A stretch of 64,000 nt of DNA from Luteolibacter sp. LG18 (GCF_036322585.1 NZ_AP024600.1:3720001-3784000); one strand, 5' to 3'; shown: positions 17,831 through 26,710, numbered from the stretch's first letter. Made by a program: numbers and translations. Notes: generated from the letters alone by a model not told the origin.

Positions 17831-18118
17831 ATGTCGGAACGCAAGGTCAGTTGGATCGTGGTCATTCTCGGGCTCGCCCGTGCGATCCTGCACGACCGTC
17901 CGATGCGGCGCCGGATCCTCGGCCGGATGCTGATGGTGGCGCTGGGCATGATGGCCATCGGCCTGTGGTTGATCGCGGGTTGGCTGTCGAAAAACATCCT
18001 GTGGTTCACCGCCTGGTGGGGTTCCTGCGCGCTGCTCACCTCCGCCGTGATGATCTTCGCGCTCTACGACGCGCTCGCCGTGATCCGGGAGGAGCGCGAA
18101 AAGATCGATCGCGAATGA
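17831..18118 (+). CDS. Small two-helix membrane protein
   Basis: The ATG at 17831 gives 95 residues; a longer reading from a TTG at 17777 is rejected. Two hydrophobic segments (about residues 30-50 and 55-78) sit between basic and acidic ends, and the C-terminus is charged (R-E-E-R-E-K). No family recognised. It lies between the NYN gene and the TIGR02206-type membrane protein on the same strand. Confidence 0.65.
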   Translation: MSERKVSWIVVILGLARAILHDRPMRRRILGRMLMVALGMMAIGLWLIAGWLSKNILWFTAWWGSCALLTSAVMIFALYDALAVIREEREKIDRE

Positions 18119-18156
18119 GTTGCTAGAAAAGCAGCCGTTCGGCAGTATCGGCGCAC

Positions 18157-18903
18157 ATGGATTCCCGCGAGTTTGTTTCCTACGGCCTGTCGCACTGGAC
18201 GGCCCTCGTCGCCACCGCCGTGGCCTCGGTCGGCATGATCCGTTTGAACCGCTCCACGAAGGTGTCGGACGCGGTGAAACAGCGGGCGAACACGATCCTC
18301 GCGGCCCTGCTGGTGATCGCGGTGTCGCTCGATCCACTGCTGACCTGGCTGCGCTACCGGCACGATGAGGACGTGGCCTTGGCCGGGCGCTTGGTCCGGG
18401 AAACGGCGCTGCCGTTGTATCTCTGCGACGTGGTCTCGCTGGTGCTTGCCGTGGCCCTCGTCACCCGCCGCCAGCGCTGGACTGAGATGGGCTATTTCTG
18501 GGGGCTGGCGGGGACGGTGCAGGGGCTGCTGACGCCGACGCTGTATTTCGATTGGGACACGCCCGAGTATTACGCGTTTTTCGTCCAGCATGGCGGGGTG
18601 CCGGTGGCCGCGCTGGCCTTGGTGTTCGGGGCCGGGATCCGGCCGCAGCCCGGCGCGTTCAAGCGGGCCGTGTTCTGGAGTTGGGTCTACATGGCGGTGG
18701 TGTTCGGGCTGAACGTGCTACTGGAATCGAACTACGGCTTCCTCAACCACAAGCCCGCCGTCGGCACGCTGTTCGATTACATGGGGCCGGAGCCGTGGTA
18801 TCTGCTCACCCTGCAAGCCGTGGCGTTCACCCTTTACGGACTGCTGCTATTGCCATTTGCACGGCGTTCCGGACCAAGGATTGTGGCAGAACCGGCATTG
18901 TAA
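18157..18903 (+). CDS. TIGR02206/YwaF family integral membrane protein
   Basis: This 248-residue protein has six to seven hydrophobic segments. Its layout (G-L-S-H-W near the start, L-P-L-Y-L-C-D-V near residue 85, and a tryptophan- and tyrosine-rich loop with P-T-L-Y-F-D-W) fits the YwaF family. Function is unknown for the whole family. It starts 39 bases after the preceding small membrane protein. Confidence 0.8.
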   Translation: MDSREFVSYGLSHWTALVATAVASVGMIRLNRSTKVSDAVKQRANTILAALLVIAVSLDPLLTWLRYRHDEDVALAGRLVRETALPLYLCDVVSLVLAVALVTRRQRWTEMGYFWGLAGTVQGLLTPTLYFDWDTPEYYAFFVQHGGVPVAALALVFGAGIRPQPGAFKRAVFWSWVYMAVVFGLNVLLESNYGFLNHKPAVGTLFDYMGPEPWYLLTLQAVAFTLYGLLLLPFARRSGPRIVAEPAL

Positions 18904-18946
18904 ATACAGACATTCGTCTTGCGGCGGCGACGCTCTGTTAGTCACC

Positions 18947-20287
18947 ATGATGATCGTGACGCCCGAATTAAAAGACCTGTTCGAATTTCTCCGTTTTCCC
19001 AGTGTTTCCACCGATTCCCGCCATGCGGACGACGTCCGTGCCTGCGCCGGGTGGTTGATCGAAAAGCTCAATGGCATGGGCCTCCAGGCCTCTCTCCACG
19101 AGACGGCGAAGCACCCGATCGTGGTGGCGAAAAACGAGCACGTCGCCGGTCGTCGCACGGTGCTCATCTACGGTCACTACGACGTCCAGCCGGTCGATCC
19201 GCTCCACCTCTGGACCACTCCGCCGTTCGAACCAGACATCCGCGATGGCAAGATCTGGGCCCGCGGTTCCGCCGACAACAAGGGCCAGATGCTCGCCCAT
19301 GTCCTCGGGGTCGAGAAGACCCTCCGCGAGAAGGGCGAACTGCCGGTGAACCTGACCTTCCTTTTCGAGGGCGAGGAGGAAATCGGCAGCCCGAACCTGC
19401 TGCCGTTCCTGCGCGAGAACGCCGAGCTGCTGAAATGCGACGTGATCGCCATTTCCGACACCGGCATGGTCGGTCCCGGCGTCCCCACCTTCAGTTACGG
19501 CCTGCGCGGCATCGCGTGCTGCGAGGTCACCCTGCGCGGTCCGAAGGCGGACCTGCACTCCGGCATCTTCGGGGGCGCGGTGGCGAACCCGGCGGCTGGC
19601 ATCGCCCGGCTGATCTCCAGCCTCCACGAGCCGAACGGCAAGGTGGCGGTCGATGGTTTCTACGAGGACGTCCGCCCGCTGGAGGCGTGGGAGCATGAGA
19701 TGTGGGCGAAGATCCCGGGCGTGACCGATGCCCAGTTCCTCCACTTCACCGGCTCCCCGGCGCTCTACGGTGAACCCGGCTACAGCTCGGCCGAGCGCAC
19801 CTGGGCCCGCCCGACCGCCGAGGTCAATGGCATCGGCGGCGGCTACCAGGGCGAGGGCTCGAAGACCGTCCTGCCCGCCGAAGCTTTCGCGAAGCTGTCC
19901 TTCCGCCTCGTGCCGGACCAGGACCCCGCCGACATCATGGAAAAGGTCCGCCAGCACCTGGAGTGGAACTGCCCGCCGGGCCTGACCATGGAGATCGAGG
20001 TCGGCCACGACGGCAAACCCTACGCCACCGACCCGCATTCCAGCTTCGGCCAGGCCGCCCAGAACGCCCTGCGCAAGGCTTTTGGCTCCGATCCGGTGCT
20101 CATCCGCGAGGGTGGCAGCATCCCGATCGTCCAGTCGTTCCGCAGCGTGCTCGGGGTCGACACCCTGCTGCTGGGCCTCGCGCTGGCCGATTCCCAGGTC
20201 CACGCCCCGGACGAGAACTTCCCGGTGGAGAACTTCGAGGCTGGCATCCGCCTCAACCAGTTGCTGCTGGAGGAGCTCGCTGGTTGA
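18947..20287 (+). CDS. M20 family dipeptidase
   Basis: This protein has 446 residues from the ATG at 18947 (a second ATG follows immediately). The zinc-ligand motifs are all present: Y-G-H-Y-D-V-Q-P, G-S-A-D-N-K-G-Q, E-G-E-E-E-I-G-S, a S-D-T segment and V-H-A-P-D-E-N-F near the end. A lid/dimerisation domain lies between. This is the carnosinase/dipeptidase branch of M20, which cleaves dipeptides in the cytoplasm. Its stop lies 3 bases before the left arm of the repeat-bracketed GxxExxY gene. Confidence 0.9.
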   Translation: MMIVTPELKDLFEFLRFPSVSTDSRHADDVRACAGWLIEKLNGMGLQASLHETAKHPIVVAKNEHVAGRRTVLIYGHYDVQPVDPLHLWTTPPFEPDIRDGKIWARGSADNKGQMLAHVLGVEKTLREKGELPVNLTFLFEGEEEIGSPNLLPFLRENAELLKCDVIAISDTGMVGPGVPTFSYGLRGIACCEVTLRGPKADLHSGIFGGAVANPAAGIARLISSLHEPNGKVAVDGFYEDVRPLEAWEHEMWAKIPGVTDAQFLHFTGSPALYGEPGYSSAERTWARPTAEVNGIGGGYQGEGSKTVLPAEAFAKLSFRLVPDQDPADIMEKVRQHLEWNCPPGLTMEIEVGHDGKPYATDPHSSFGQAAQNALRKAFGSDPVLIREGGSIPIVQSFRSVLGVDTLLLGLALADSQVHAPDENFPVENFEAGIRLNQLLLEELAG

Positions 20288-20290
20288 TTT

Positions 20291-20783
20291 TCAACCACGA
20301 AAGGCACGAAATTTCACGAAATGGAGGAGTCTGGCTTGCTGCTCAAGGAGGAGGTCGGCCGGATTCTGGATGCCGCCATCGAGGTACACCGGGTGCTCGG
20401 CTATGGCCTTCTAGAGAAACCGTATGAGAATGCCTTGTTCCGGGAATTGGGGCTCCGCGGCATCCCGTGCCAGCAGCAGCCGCGCTATCCGGTGGACTAC
20501 AAGGGATTTCGGGTCGGTGAATTTGTTCCGGATCTGGTAGCCTTCGGGTCGGTTATCGTGGATACCAAGACCATCGAACGCATCACCACCCACGAAGTCG
20601 GGCAAATGATCAATTATTTGCGCATCACCGGCTTGCGGGTGGGGGTGATTCTCAATTTTAAAAATCAGAAAATCGAAATCAGAAGAATCGTCCTCTGAAA
20701 TCCTGACGATCGCCAATCCTCCTTCTATCCACCCGAATCCCGACGGCAAACTTTCGTGCCCTTTCGTGTTTTTCGTGGTTCCA
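20291..20783. repeat. Inverted-repeat-bracketed unit around the GxxExxY gene (family A)
   Basis: The left arm 20291-20320 and right arm 20750-20783 are inverted copies of about 29 bases, sharing CCACGAAA, CACGAAA and CACGAAA spaced 9-10 bases apart. The left arm ends at the base before the ATG of the GxxExxY gene. The right arm ends 13 bases before the glnS start. The whole 493-bp unit looks like a discrete insertion between a dipeptidase gene and glnS. Confidence 0.75.
20321..20698 (+). CDS. GxxExxY protein (PD-(D/E)XK nuclease-like)
   Basis: This 125-residue protein carries the family signature G-L-L-E-K-P-Y near residue 30. It has the core F-V-P-D-L-V-A-F followed by V-I-V-D-T-K, consistent with the Asp and Asp-x-Lys of a PD-(D/E)XK-type nuclease fold. 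Length and layout match the GxxExxY family, which is frequent in environmental bacteria and has no proven role. The start codon directly abuts the left repeat arm, so the repeat is also its 5' leader. Base composition falls toward the 3' end. Confidence 0.85.
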   Translation: MEESGLLLKEEVGRILDAAIEVHRVLGYGLLEKPYENALFRELGLRGIPCQQQPRYPVDYKGFRVGEFVPDLVAFGSVIVDTKTIERITTHEVGQMINYLRITGLRVGVILNFKNQKIEIRRIVL

Positions 20784-20796
20784 GTCTTTTCCCGTT

Positions 20797-22464
20797 ATGT
20801 CCGATTCTCCCAAGCTCGACTTCATCCGCGAGATCATCGCCGGCGACCTCGCGTCCGGCAAACATGAGACCACGATCACCCGCTTCCCGCCGGAGCCGAA
20901 CGGGTACCTCCACATCGGCCACGCGAAGTCGATCTGCCTGAACTTCGGGATCGCCCAGGAACACCCGGGCGCGCGCTGCCACCTGCGCTTCGACGACACC
21001 AACCCGGAGAAGGAGGAGACCGAGTACGTCGAGAGCATCAAGACCGATGTGAAGTGGCTCGGCTTCGAGTGGGGCGAGAACCTCTACTACGCCAGCAACT
21101 ACTTCGATTTCTACTACGAGTCCGCCATCCATCTCATCAAGAACGGCAAGGCCTACGTGGACCATCAGACGTCCGAGGAAATGCGCGCCAACCGCGGCAA
21201 CCTCACCGTCCCCGGCACGCCCTCGCCTTACCGCGACCGCAGCGTGGAGGAGAACCTCGACCTTTTCGCCCGCATGAAGGCGGGCGAGTTCAAGGAGGGC
21301 GAGTGCATCCTGCGCGCGAAGATCGACATGGCGTCGCCGAACCTGAACCTCCGCGACCCGGCGCTCTACCGCATCCTGCACGCGGAGCACCACAACACCG
21401 GCGATGCGTGGCACATCTACCCGATGTATGACTTCGCGCACCCGCTGGAGGACGCGCTGGAGCACATCACCCACTCGCTTTGTACGCTGGAGTTTGAGAA
21501 CCATCGCCCGCTTTACGACTGGTTCATCGACAACTGCCCGGTGCCGTCGAAACCGCGCCAGATCGAGTTCGCCCGCCTCAACCTGACCTACACGGTGATG
21601 AGCAAGCGCAAGCTGCTCCAACTCGTGAAGGAAAACCATGTTTCCGGTTGGGACGATCCGCGCATGCCGACGATCTCCGGCATCCGCCGCCGCGGCTACA
21701 CGCCGGAGGCGGTCCGCAATTTCTGCAAGCGCGTGGGCATCACCAAGTACAACGGCACCACCGACGTGGCGCTGCTGGAATACGAGGTCCGCGACCATCT
21801 CAACAAGACCGCGCCGCGCCGCATGGCCGTGCTCGACCCGCTCAAGCTCGTGCTCGCCAACTGGCCCGACGGCCACGAGGAGGACGTCGAGGTCGTCAAC
21901 AATCCGGAGAACCCGGAGGATGGCACCCGCAAGATCGCCCTCACCCGTGAGGTGTGGATCGAGCGCGAGGATTTCATGGAGGACCCGCCGAAGAAATTCT
22001 TCCGCCTCGGGCCGGAACGTTACGTCCGCCTGCGCGGCGGCTACATTGTGAAATGCACCGGTTACGAGAAGGCGGAGGATGGTACCATCACCGAGGTCCG
22101 CGCCGAGTTCCTGCCCGGCACGATGGGCGCGGATACGCCGGAAGGCGTGGTCTGCAAGGCCGCGATCCACTGGGTCAGCGCCACCCACGGCGTGGACGCC
22201 GAGGTTCGCCTCTACGACCGCTTGTTCACCGTGGAGGATCCGGATGGTGCCGAAGGCGGCTTCCTGTCCGTGATCAACCCGGACGCCCTCAAGGTGGTGG
22301 CCGCGAAGGTGGAGCCCTCCGCCGCCACGGTGGAGCCCGGTTTCCGCTGCCAGTTCGAGCGCACCGGCTATTTCATCGCCGATGCCAAGGACCACGTTGC
22401 GGGAACGAAGGTGGTGTACAATCGCACCGTCCCGCTCCGCGATTCGTGGGCGAAGCAGAAGTAA
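20797..22464 (+). CDS. glnS: Glutaminyl-tRNA synthetase
   Basis: This 555-residue class I synthetase has H-I-G-H-A-K and the KMSKS-type loop V-M-S-K-R-K. It has F-P-P-E-P-N-G-Y near residue 30 and the two C-terminal beta-barrels for anticodon recognition (about 340-540). It charges tRNA-Gln with glutamine in the cytoplasm. Length matches the family and no residue appears lost. A family A repeat arm ends 13 bases before the start, so the promoter may overlap the repeat. Confidence 0.95.
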   Translation: MSDSPKLDFIREIIAGDLASGKHETTITRFPPEPNGYLHIGHAKSICLNFGIAQEHPGARCHLRFDDTNPEKEETEYVESIKTDVKWLGFEWGENLYYASNYFDFYYESAIHLIKNGKAYVDHQTSEEMRANRGNLTVPGTPSPYRDRSVEENLDLFARMKAGEFKEGECILRAKIDMASPNLNLRDPALYRILHAEHHNTGDAWHIYPMYDFAHPLEDALEHITHSLCTLEFENHRPLYDWFIDNCPVPSKPRQIEFARLNLTYTVMSKRKLLQLVKENHVSGWDDPRMPTISGIRRRGYTPEAVRNFCKRVGITKYNGTTDVALLEYEVRDHLNKTAPRRMAVLDPLKLVLANWPDGHEEDVEVVNNPENPEDGTRKIALTREVWIEREDFMEDPPKKFFRLGPERYVRLRGGYIVKCTGYEKAEDGTITEVRAEFLPGTMGADTPEGVVCKAAIHWVSATHGVDAEVRLYDRLFTVEDPDGAEGGFLSVINPDALKVVAAKVEPSAATVEPGFRCQFERTGYFIADAKDHVAGTKVVYNRTVPLRDSWAKQK

Positions 22465-22523
22465 GCTCGCCTGCAAACTCGTCCTGTTTCCAGTCACGAT
22501 CGTATGCTAGCCATGCGGTCGTG

Positions 22524-22850
22524 ATGGCCCTCGCGCTTACCCCGCACATCGTCAGTGTCCTCGTCGGGACTGTGACGGGGTGCATCCTTTACTGGGGGAT
22601 GTTCTGGTTCCGTCGAGCGTTGGCACGCGCGGCCTTGGTCCGCTGGTCGATCCGTGAAGGAGTGCAACTTACCCAGATGGAACGCGGTGGTTTTTTCACC
22701 AGTCCCTTTATCTGGGGTGGTTTCGGCGCGCACAGTTTCCGGGTCACTGTCCTCGATCGCGAGGCGAGGGTTTTGAAGGCATGGGTGCTGGTTCGCTGGT
22801 TGACCGACAAAGCCGAAGTTCGGTGGGACGAGGGGGATGAACCGTCGTGA
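22524..22850 (+). CDS. Small membrane-anchored hypothetical protein
   Basis: This 108-residue protein has one N-terminal hydrophobic helix (about residues 8-28) and a basic, tryptophan-containing soluble part. An in-frame GTG directly precedes the ATG. It has no recognised domain. It overlaps the upstream leader of the following VOC gene but not the VOC coding region as called here. Confidence 0.55.
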   Translation: MALALTPHIVSVLVGTVTGCILYWGMFWFRRALARAALVRWSIREGVQLTQMERGGFFTSPFIWGGFGAHSFRVTVLDREARVLKAWVLVRWLTDKAEVRWDEGDEPS

Positions 22851-22929
22851 CGGAGTGTTGGCGGGCGAGAAATATAGAGCTGTCCTTTCGAGGCTGCATT
22901 GCGTGCCGATCCGGTCTAGACTGACCGGT

Positions 22930-23343
22930 ATGCCGCTTCCCAGTGCGATCCTGGAAACCTGCCTGTCGGTCGAGGACATCGGCCGGGCCCGGGATTTCTA
23001 CCACGGGCTGTTCGGGTATCCGGTGATGGCGCAGGACGCGCGCTTCTGCGCGCTCGACGTGGGCGGGAAACAGGTCCTGCTGCTGTTCCGGCGGGGGAGC
23101 GATCCGGAGGGCAGCCATCTGCCGTTCGGGTTCATTCCGCCGCATGGCACGAACGGGGCGTCGCACCTCGGGCTCAGTATTCCGGCGGAGAGTCTGGCCG
23201 ATTGGGAGGCGCGGCTGGCCGACTCCGGGATTGTCGTCGAGAGCCGTTTCACCTGGCCCCACGGCGGCACCAGCCTCTATTTCCGCGATCCCGACGGCCA
23301 CCTCCTCGAGCTGCTGACGCCGGGCGTCTGGCCGACCTACTAA
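22930..23343 (+). CDS. VOC / glyoxalase-fold protein
   Basis: The ATG at 22930 gives 137 residues starting M-P-L-P-S-A-I-L; a reading from 22837 would add 31 unlikely residues. Two VOC half-repeats are visible, with H-L-G-L-S in the second and the closing F-R-D-P-D-G-H-L-L-E-L typical of glyoxalase/bleomycin-resistance-type proteins. Substrate unknown. It lies upstream of the M20 amidase on the same strand. Confidence 0.8.
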   Translation: MPLPSAILETCLSVEDIGRARDFYHGLFGYPVMAQDARFCALDVGGKQVLLLFRRGSDPEGSHLPFGFIPPHGTNGASHLGLSIPAESLADWEARLADSGIVVESRFTWPHGGTSLYFRDPDGHLLELLTPGVWPTY

Positions 23344-23414
23344 CCGGGGCTTCGCCTCGCTTCCATCTTGCCTCTTGTCCGTTAGGGCGGCAGGATGGGG
23401 GATACCGGAATCCC

Positions 23415-24653
23415 ATGAGCGAAGCCGCGGATAACACCCTCCGTCTTGCCCTTGAGCGGATCAAGGAACTGGGGAATCTCAGCGAGGAAAAGGGGCGGCT
23501 TACCCGCACCCTGCTCTCGCCCGCCAGCCGCGAGGTGGCCTCGCGGCTGATGGCGTGGATGGAGGAGATCAAGATGCAGGTGTCCCACAATGCGATGGGC
23601 ACGGTGCGGGGCGTGCTGCCCGGCACCCAGCCGCGGGCGCTGCCGCTGCTCATCGGCTCCCATTTCGACACGGCGGTGGGCGCGGGCAAATACGACGGCG
23701 TGCTCGGCATCGTGGTCGGCCTGGCGGCCTTGGAACGGCTGGCGGCGGACGGCATCGTGCTGCCGGTGCCGGTCCATCTGCTGGGATTCGCGGACCAGGA
23801 AGGTGTCCGTTTCCACACCACCTACCTGGGCAGCCGGGGCGTGTGCGGGGACTTCGACGAGGCAACTTACGCGCTGCGGGATGACACGAACACGACGCTT
23901 TCGACCTTCCTCGCGCTGGCGGGTTGGACCGAGGATTCCACTGACATCGAATATGCACCGGGCAGCGCGCGGGGATTTCTGGAAGTTCACATCGAGCAGG
24001 GGCGGGTGCTCGAGGAGGCCGGGCAGCCCGCGGGATTGGTCACGGCGATCTGTGGTCAAAGCCGGGTGGTGGGGTCCGTCCGGGGCAGGGCCGAGCACGC
24101 GGCGACCACGCCCATGGAGCTGCGCCACGACGCCCTCACCGGCGCCGCCGAGTGCCTGCTGGCAATCGAGAAGATGGCCCGCGAGAACCCACCGCTGCTG
24201 GCCAGCGTGGGCAAGATGCAGATCGATCCCGGCACCAGCAATTCGGTCCCGGGAGTCGCCTCCTTCACCTTGGACCTGCGCCATCCCGAGGATGCGGTCC
24301 GCGCCGAGTTTCTGGAAAAACTCCGCGCCCGCTGCTCCGCCATCGTCACCCAGCGTGGCCTGAAGCTCGAGTGGCGGGTGGTCCTGGATCACGATGGCGT
24401 GAGCTGCGATGTGGAACTCGGCCGCCGTTTGGCCGGGGCGCTCACCACCGCCACCGGTGCGGTGCCGCGCCTCGCCAGCGGTGCGGGTCATGACGCGGTG
24501 ATCATGGCGCAGGTCGCCCCGATCGCGATGCTCTTCGTCCGCTGCCGGGGCGGCCTCAGTCATCATCCCGACGAGTTCGTGGCGGAGAAGGACGTCGGCG
24601 CAGCCATCGAGGTGGTGTTCCGCTTCCTCAAGTCCTTCCTCGTGGGAGGCTGA
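23415..24653 (+). CDS. M20 hydantoinase/carbamoylase-type amidase (allantoate amidohydrolase-like)
   Basis: This 412-residue protein has G-S-H-F-D-T-A-V-G-A-G-K-Y-D-G (His and Asp ligands), an A-D-Q-E-G-V-R-F motif, H-I-E-Q-G-R-V-L-E and the final L-S-H-H-P-D-E-F. These define the allantoate amidohydrolase, ureidoglycolate and N-carbamoyl-amino-acid amidase branch of M20. The usual paired Glu (E-E) reads Q-E here, so the position of the general base is altered. Cleavage of a carbamoyl or ureido group is inferred. No other ureide genes lie nearby. Confidence 0.85.
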   Translation: MSEAADNTLRLALERIKELGNLSEEKGRLTRTLLSPASREVASRLMAWMEEIKMQVSHNAMGTVRGVLPGTQPRALPLLIGSHFDTAVGAGKYDGVLGIVVGLAALERLAADGIVLPVPVHLLGFADQEGVRFHTTYLGSRGVCGDFDEATYALRDDTNTTLSTFLALAGWTEDSTDIEYAPGSARGFLEVHIEQGRVLEEAGQPAGLVTAICGQSRVVGSVRGRAEHAATTPMELRHDALTGAAECLLAIEKMARENPPLLASVGKMQIDPGTSNSVPGVASFTLDLRHPEDAVRAEFLEKLRARCSAIVTQRGLKLEWRVVLDHDGVSCDVELGRRLAGALTTATGAVPRLASGAGHDAVIMAQVAPIAMLFVRCRGGLSHHPDEFVAEKDVGAAIEVVFRFLKSFLVGG

Positions 24654-25457
24654 TCAATACTTCGCCTGTCCGGCCAAGGTGACTCTCACATCACCGATGA
24701 ACACGCCCGCGCGGATTTCCAACGGGATGCGATCCGCATCGTCGCTGAGCCAGAGCGTGGCCTCCTTGAGCTTCTTGTAGGGCAGCAGCGCCAGGCTGGT
24801 GGTGTCGATCTTTAGCATCTTCACCGTGAGACGGATGGAGGAACGGCCATCGTGGGCCTCTCGGTTGTCGACATGGGCGTTGACCAGATAGGGATCGTCA
24901 CCCGGCTGGATCACGAAGGATACGGTGTCCCCATTGTCCAGCTTCCGCCCGCGGACGAAGAGCATCGACGAGAACAGGTCGTGGACGGGGGTGAAGGCGA
25001 AGGCGCCCTTGGTGTCATACTGGAATCCGGTCGCGAAGATGCGGGTGTTGCGGCTCCAGTCCACGCCCTTCGGCGAATAATCGAGGTGATAGGTGACCCG
25101 GCGCTTCTCCAGATCCTCGACACTGTGGAAGATCTTCGGACGGAGCGATCCGGACTCCATCTCGGACCAGTACCAACTTTTGAAATCGAACAAGGCCGAG
25201 GCCGGGCCGGTGCTTTCGCCGTGGGAAGTGGCGACGAACGAACCGCCCTTGGCGTTCGCGGGATTGCCGAACTCGATCCGGATCTTCCCGGCATCCAGCA
25301 GGCCCTTCCAACTGGCCCGGTATTCCAGCGCGCAGGGCGCGAGCCGGGGATGGGCGGGGGAGTTGAAGGGAGTGAGTCCTGCCTGCCACGCGGGGGCGGC
25401 GGCCAGGGCGGGAGCGAATGTCAGGCCCCAAGCGGCCACGGCGGGCAGGAAACGCAT
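24654..25457 (-). CDS. Secreted DUF3108 protein
   Basis: The ATG at 25457 gives 267 residues with a signal peptide (M-R-F-L-P-A-V to A-L-A-A). The mature part is beta-rich with Y-R-A-S-W-K-G near the start and D-A-D-R-I-P-L-E-I near the end, as in DUF3108 proteins of the outer envelope. No enzyme motif is seen. Its stop directly abuts the stop of the convergent amidase gene (24653/24654). A 15-bp palindrome lies about 35 bases upstream of its start. Confidence 0.8.
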   Translation of the reverse strand: MRFLPAVAAWGLTFAPALAAAPAWQAGLTPFNSPAHPRLAPCALEYRASWKGLLDAGKIRIEFGNPANAKGGSFVATSHGESTGPASALFDFKSWYWSEMESGSLRPKIFHSVEDLEKRRVTYHLDYSPKGVDWSRNTRIFATGFQYDTKGAFAFTPVHDLFSSMLFVRGRKLDNGDTVSFVIQPGDDPYLVNAHVDNREAHDGRSSIRLTVKMLKIDTTSLALLPYKKLKEATLWLSDDADRIPLEIRAGVFIGDVRVTLAGQAKY

Positions 25458-25491
25458 GGCCGCTAGCATGCTCCGGTCGTCCAAGACTGCA

Positions 25492-25506
25492 AACGTAAAT
25501 TACGTT
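25492..25506. promoter_or_regulatory. 15-bp perfect palindrome upstream of the DUF3108 gene
   Basis: AACGTAA, a central A, then TTACGTT form a perfect inverted repeat 35 bases upstream of the DUF3108 start, at the edge of the AT-rich RelA/SpoT region. It could be an operator or part of an insertion junction. Only the symmetry supports it. Confidence 0.35.
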
Positions 25507-25532
25507 ACTGTCTGATTGAGAAAAATAGAAAA

Positions 25533-26561
25533 TTATTTATTCTTGGCTGCAGTTAATACCCTTTCTATGACGGTGTCTCCCCAGCCGAACGATTTAAGGT
25601 AATTCTTGGTGAAGCTTTTGGTGTATTTGTCTATCATTGCTAATATTAAAACGAAGGATCTATTGACTATCCAAGGGTCGGTGAATATTTCTTCAAAAAA
25701 CTGCAATCGGAAATTTTTTGCAAGATCCTCTATTTCGGCCATGCTTTTCAGATTTAATTTGTCAGCGTGCTCAACAAGCTCACTTTCCAAACCTTTAATG
25801 TCATCGAACTGAAAGCCCATCATTTCCAGTGTTTCTTGCATTTGCGCTGCTGCGTGGGAATCTGCAAGAAAACTTATTATTGTAGGTATGTCGATTTCGA
25901 CTAAGCTTTTATCACCTCTTAATGCAGTTTCAGATTCAGCTTGTAATGTTGAGGCTTTATCGCGAATAGCCACAAACTCTTCGTCGGCGAGTTCAAATAG
26001 TCCTGCTAATCTGAAAAGTTTCCGTCTGAGGCTGCGGGGAACATCGGCTTCTTTTTTATACTGAAGTGCATGAGAGACTGCCGCCCAAGAATGTTGCAAA
26101 ACTGTTCGAATTTGGATTTCCGCCTTCATGTCTGCATAGATTTTCCATTCCGGTAATGCAGACCGAGCTTCATTTAGGGAAATGATAAAATGTAGTGACA
26201 GATACCCGAATTGATCTGGTGAGTATCCGTCTGGTTGATGTGTTTCTTCTTTTTCGACAATATTGAACTCTTCTCGGATTACTTCTCCAGCTCGAGGCAC
26301 ATCGTCTTCGTAATAAAGAACGATCCTGATGCCGGCCAAATCAGGAACTGAAGATAAGTTTCCTTTGTAATTCTTGCCTGGGCGGTTGATTTTTTCTCGT
26401 AGGCTGTCGAGAGATTTAGCTCGGGATTCTGAGAAGTGTCTTCGAATTGATCGAGTGTCGAGCAAGTCTCTCAAGAGTGCCTCTAAGCGAGATGAAAATG
26501 ATTCATATCGTGTGTGCAATGCACTATATTGATTAATTAAATCGTCATGAGGAGATGGCAT
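25533..26561 (-). CDS. RelA/SpoT-domain (p)ppGpp synthetase-like protein with C-terminal extension
   Basis: This 342-residue protein has a synthetase domain over about residues 45-180. D-L-A-G-I-R-I-V-L-Y-Y sits at the first motif and E-I-Q-I-R-T-V-L-Q-H-S-W at the second, both diagnostic of RelA_SpoT pyrophosphokinases. No HD hydrolase domain is present. The last 150 residues are helical and unrecognised. This matches stand-alone small alarmone synthetases, some of which (ToxSAS, CapRel) are toxins with antiphage roles; which type this is cannot be told. The gene and its flanks are strikingly AT-rich against the neighbours, pointing to recent transfer. Confidence 0.8.
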   Translation of the reverse strand: MPSPHDDLINQYSALHTRYESFSSRLEALLRDLLDTRSIRRHFSESRAKSLDSLREKINRPGKNYKGNLSSVPDLAGIRIVLYYEDDVPRAGEVIREEFNIVEKEETHQPDGYSPDQFGYLSLHFIISLNEARSALPEWKIYADMKAEIQIRTVLQHSWAAVSHALQYKKEADVPRSLRRKLFRLAGLFELADEEFVAIRDKASTLQAESETALRGDKSLVEIDIPTIISFLADSHAAAQMQETLEMMGFQFDDIKGLESELVEHADKLNLKSMAEIEDLAKNFRLQFFEEIFTDPWIVNRSFVLILAMIDKYTKSFTKNYLKSFGWGDTVIERVLTAAKNK

Positions 26562-26682
26562 CTTGGTGCTCTGAATGAAGGTGTAAAATTAAAGTCGCCA
26601 ATTGGTTCCAAATATTCGTGTCAGAGTAAAGAAGCTTTTCTATGATGTGATAAAGGTATATTGATATAGCGTTGGAGCAACG

Positions 26683-26710
26683 AAAAAGCCCGCCGTTTCC
26701 GGCGGGCTTT
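26683..26710 (-). terminator. Rho-independent terminator of rpoD
   Basis: An 11-bp perfect stem, AAAGCCCGCCG (26685-26695) with CGGCGGGCTTT (26700-26710), has a 4-base loop. On the reverse strand it is followed by a T run. It sits 16 bases past the rpoD stop and marks the rpoD-side edge of the AT-rich segment. Confidence 0.9.

Noticed and set aside
25485..26682. Prophage or integrative element
   Set aside because: No integrase, tRNA, attachment duplication or phage gene; only one gene with unusual composition.
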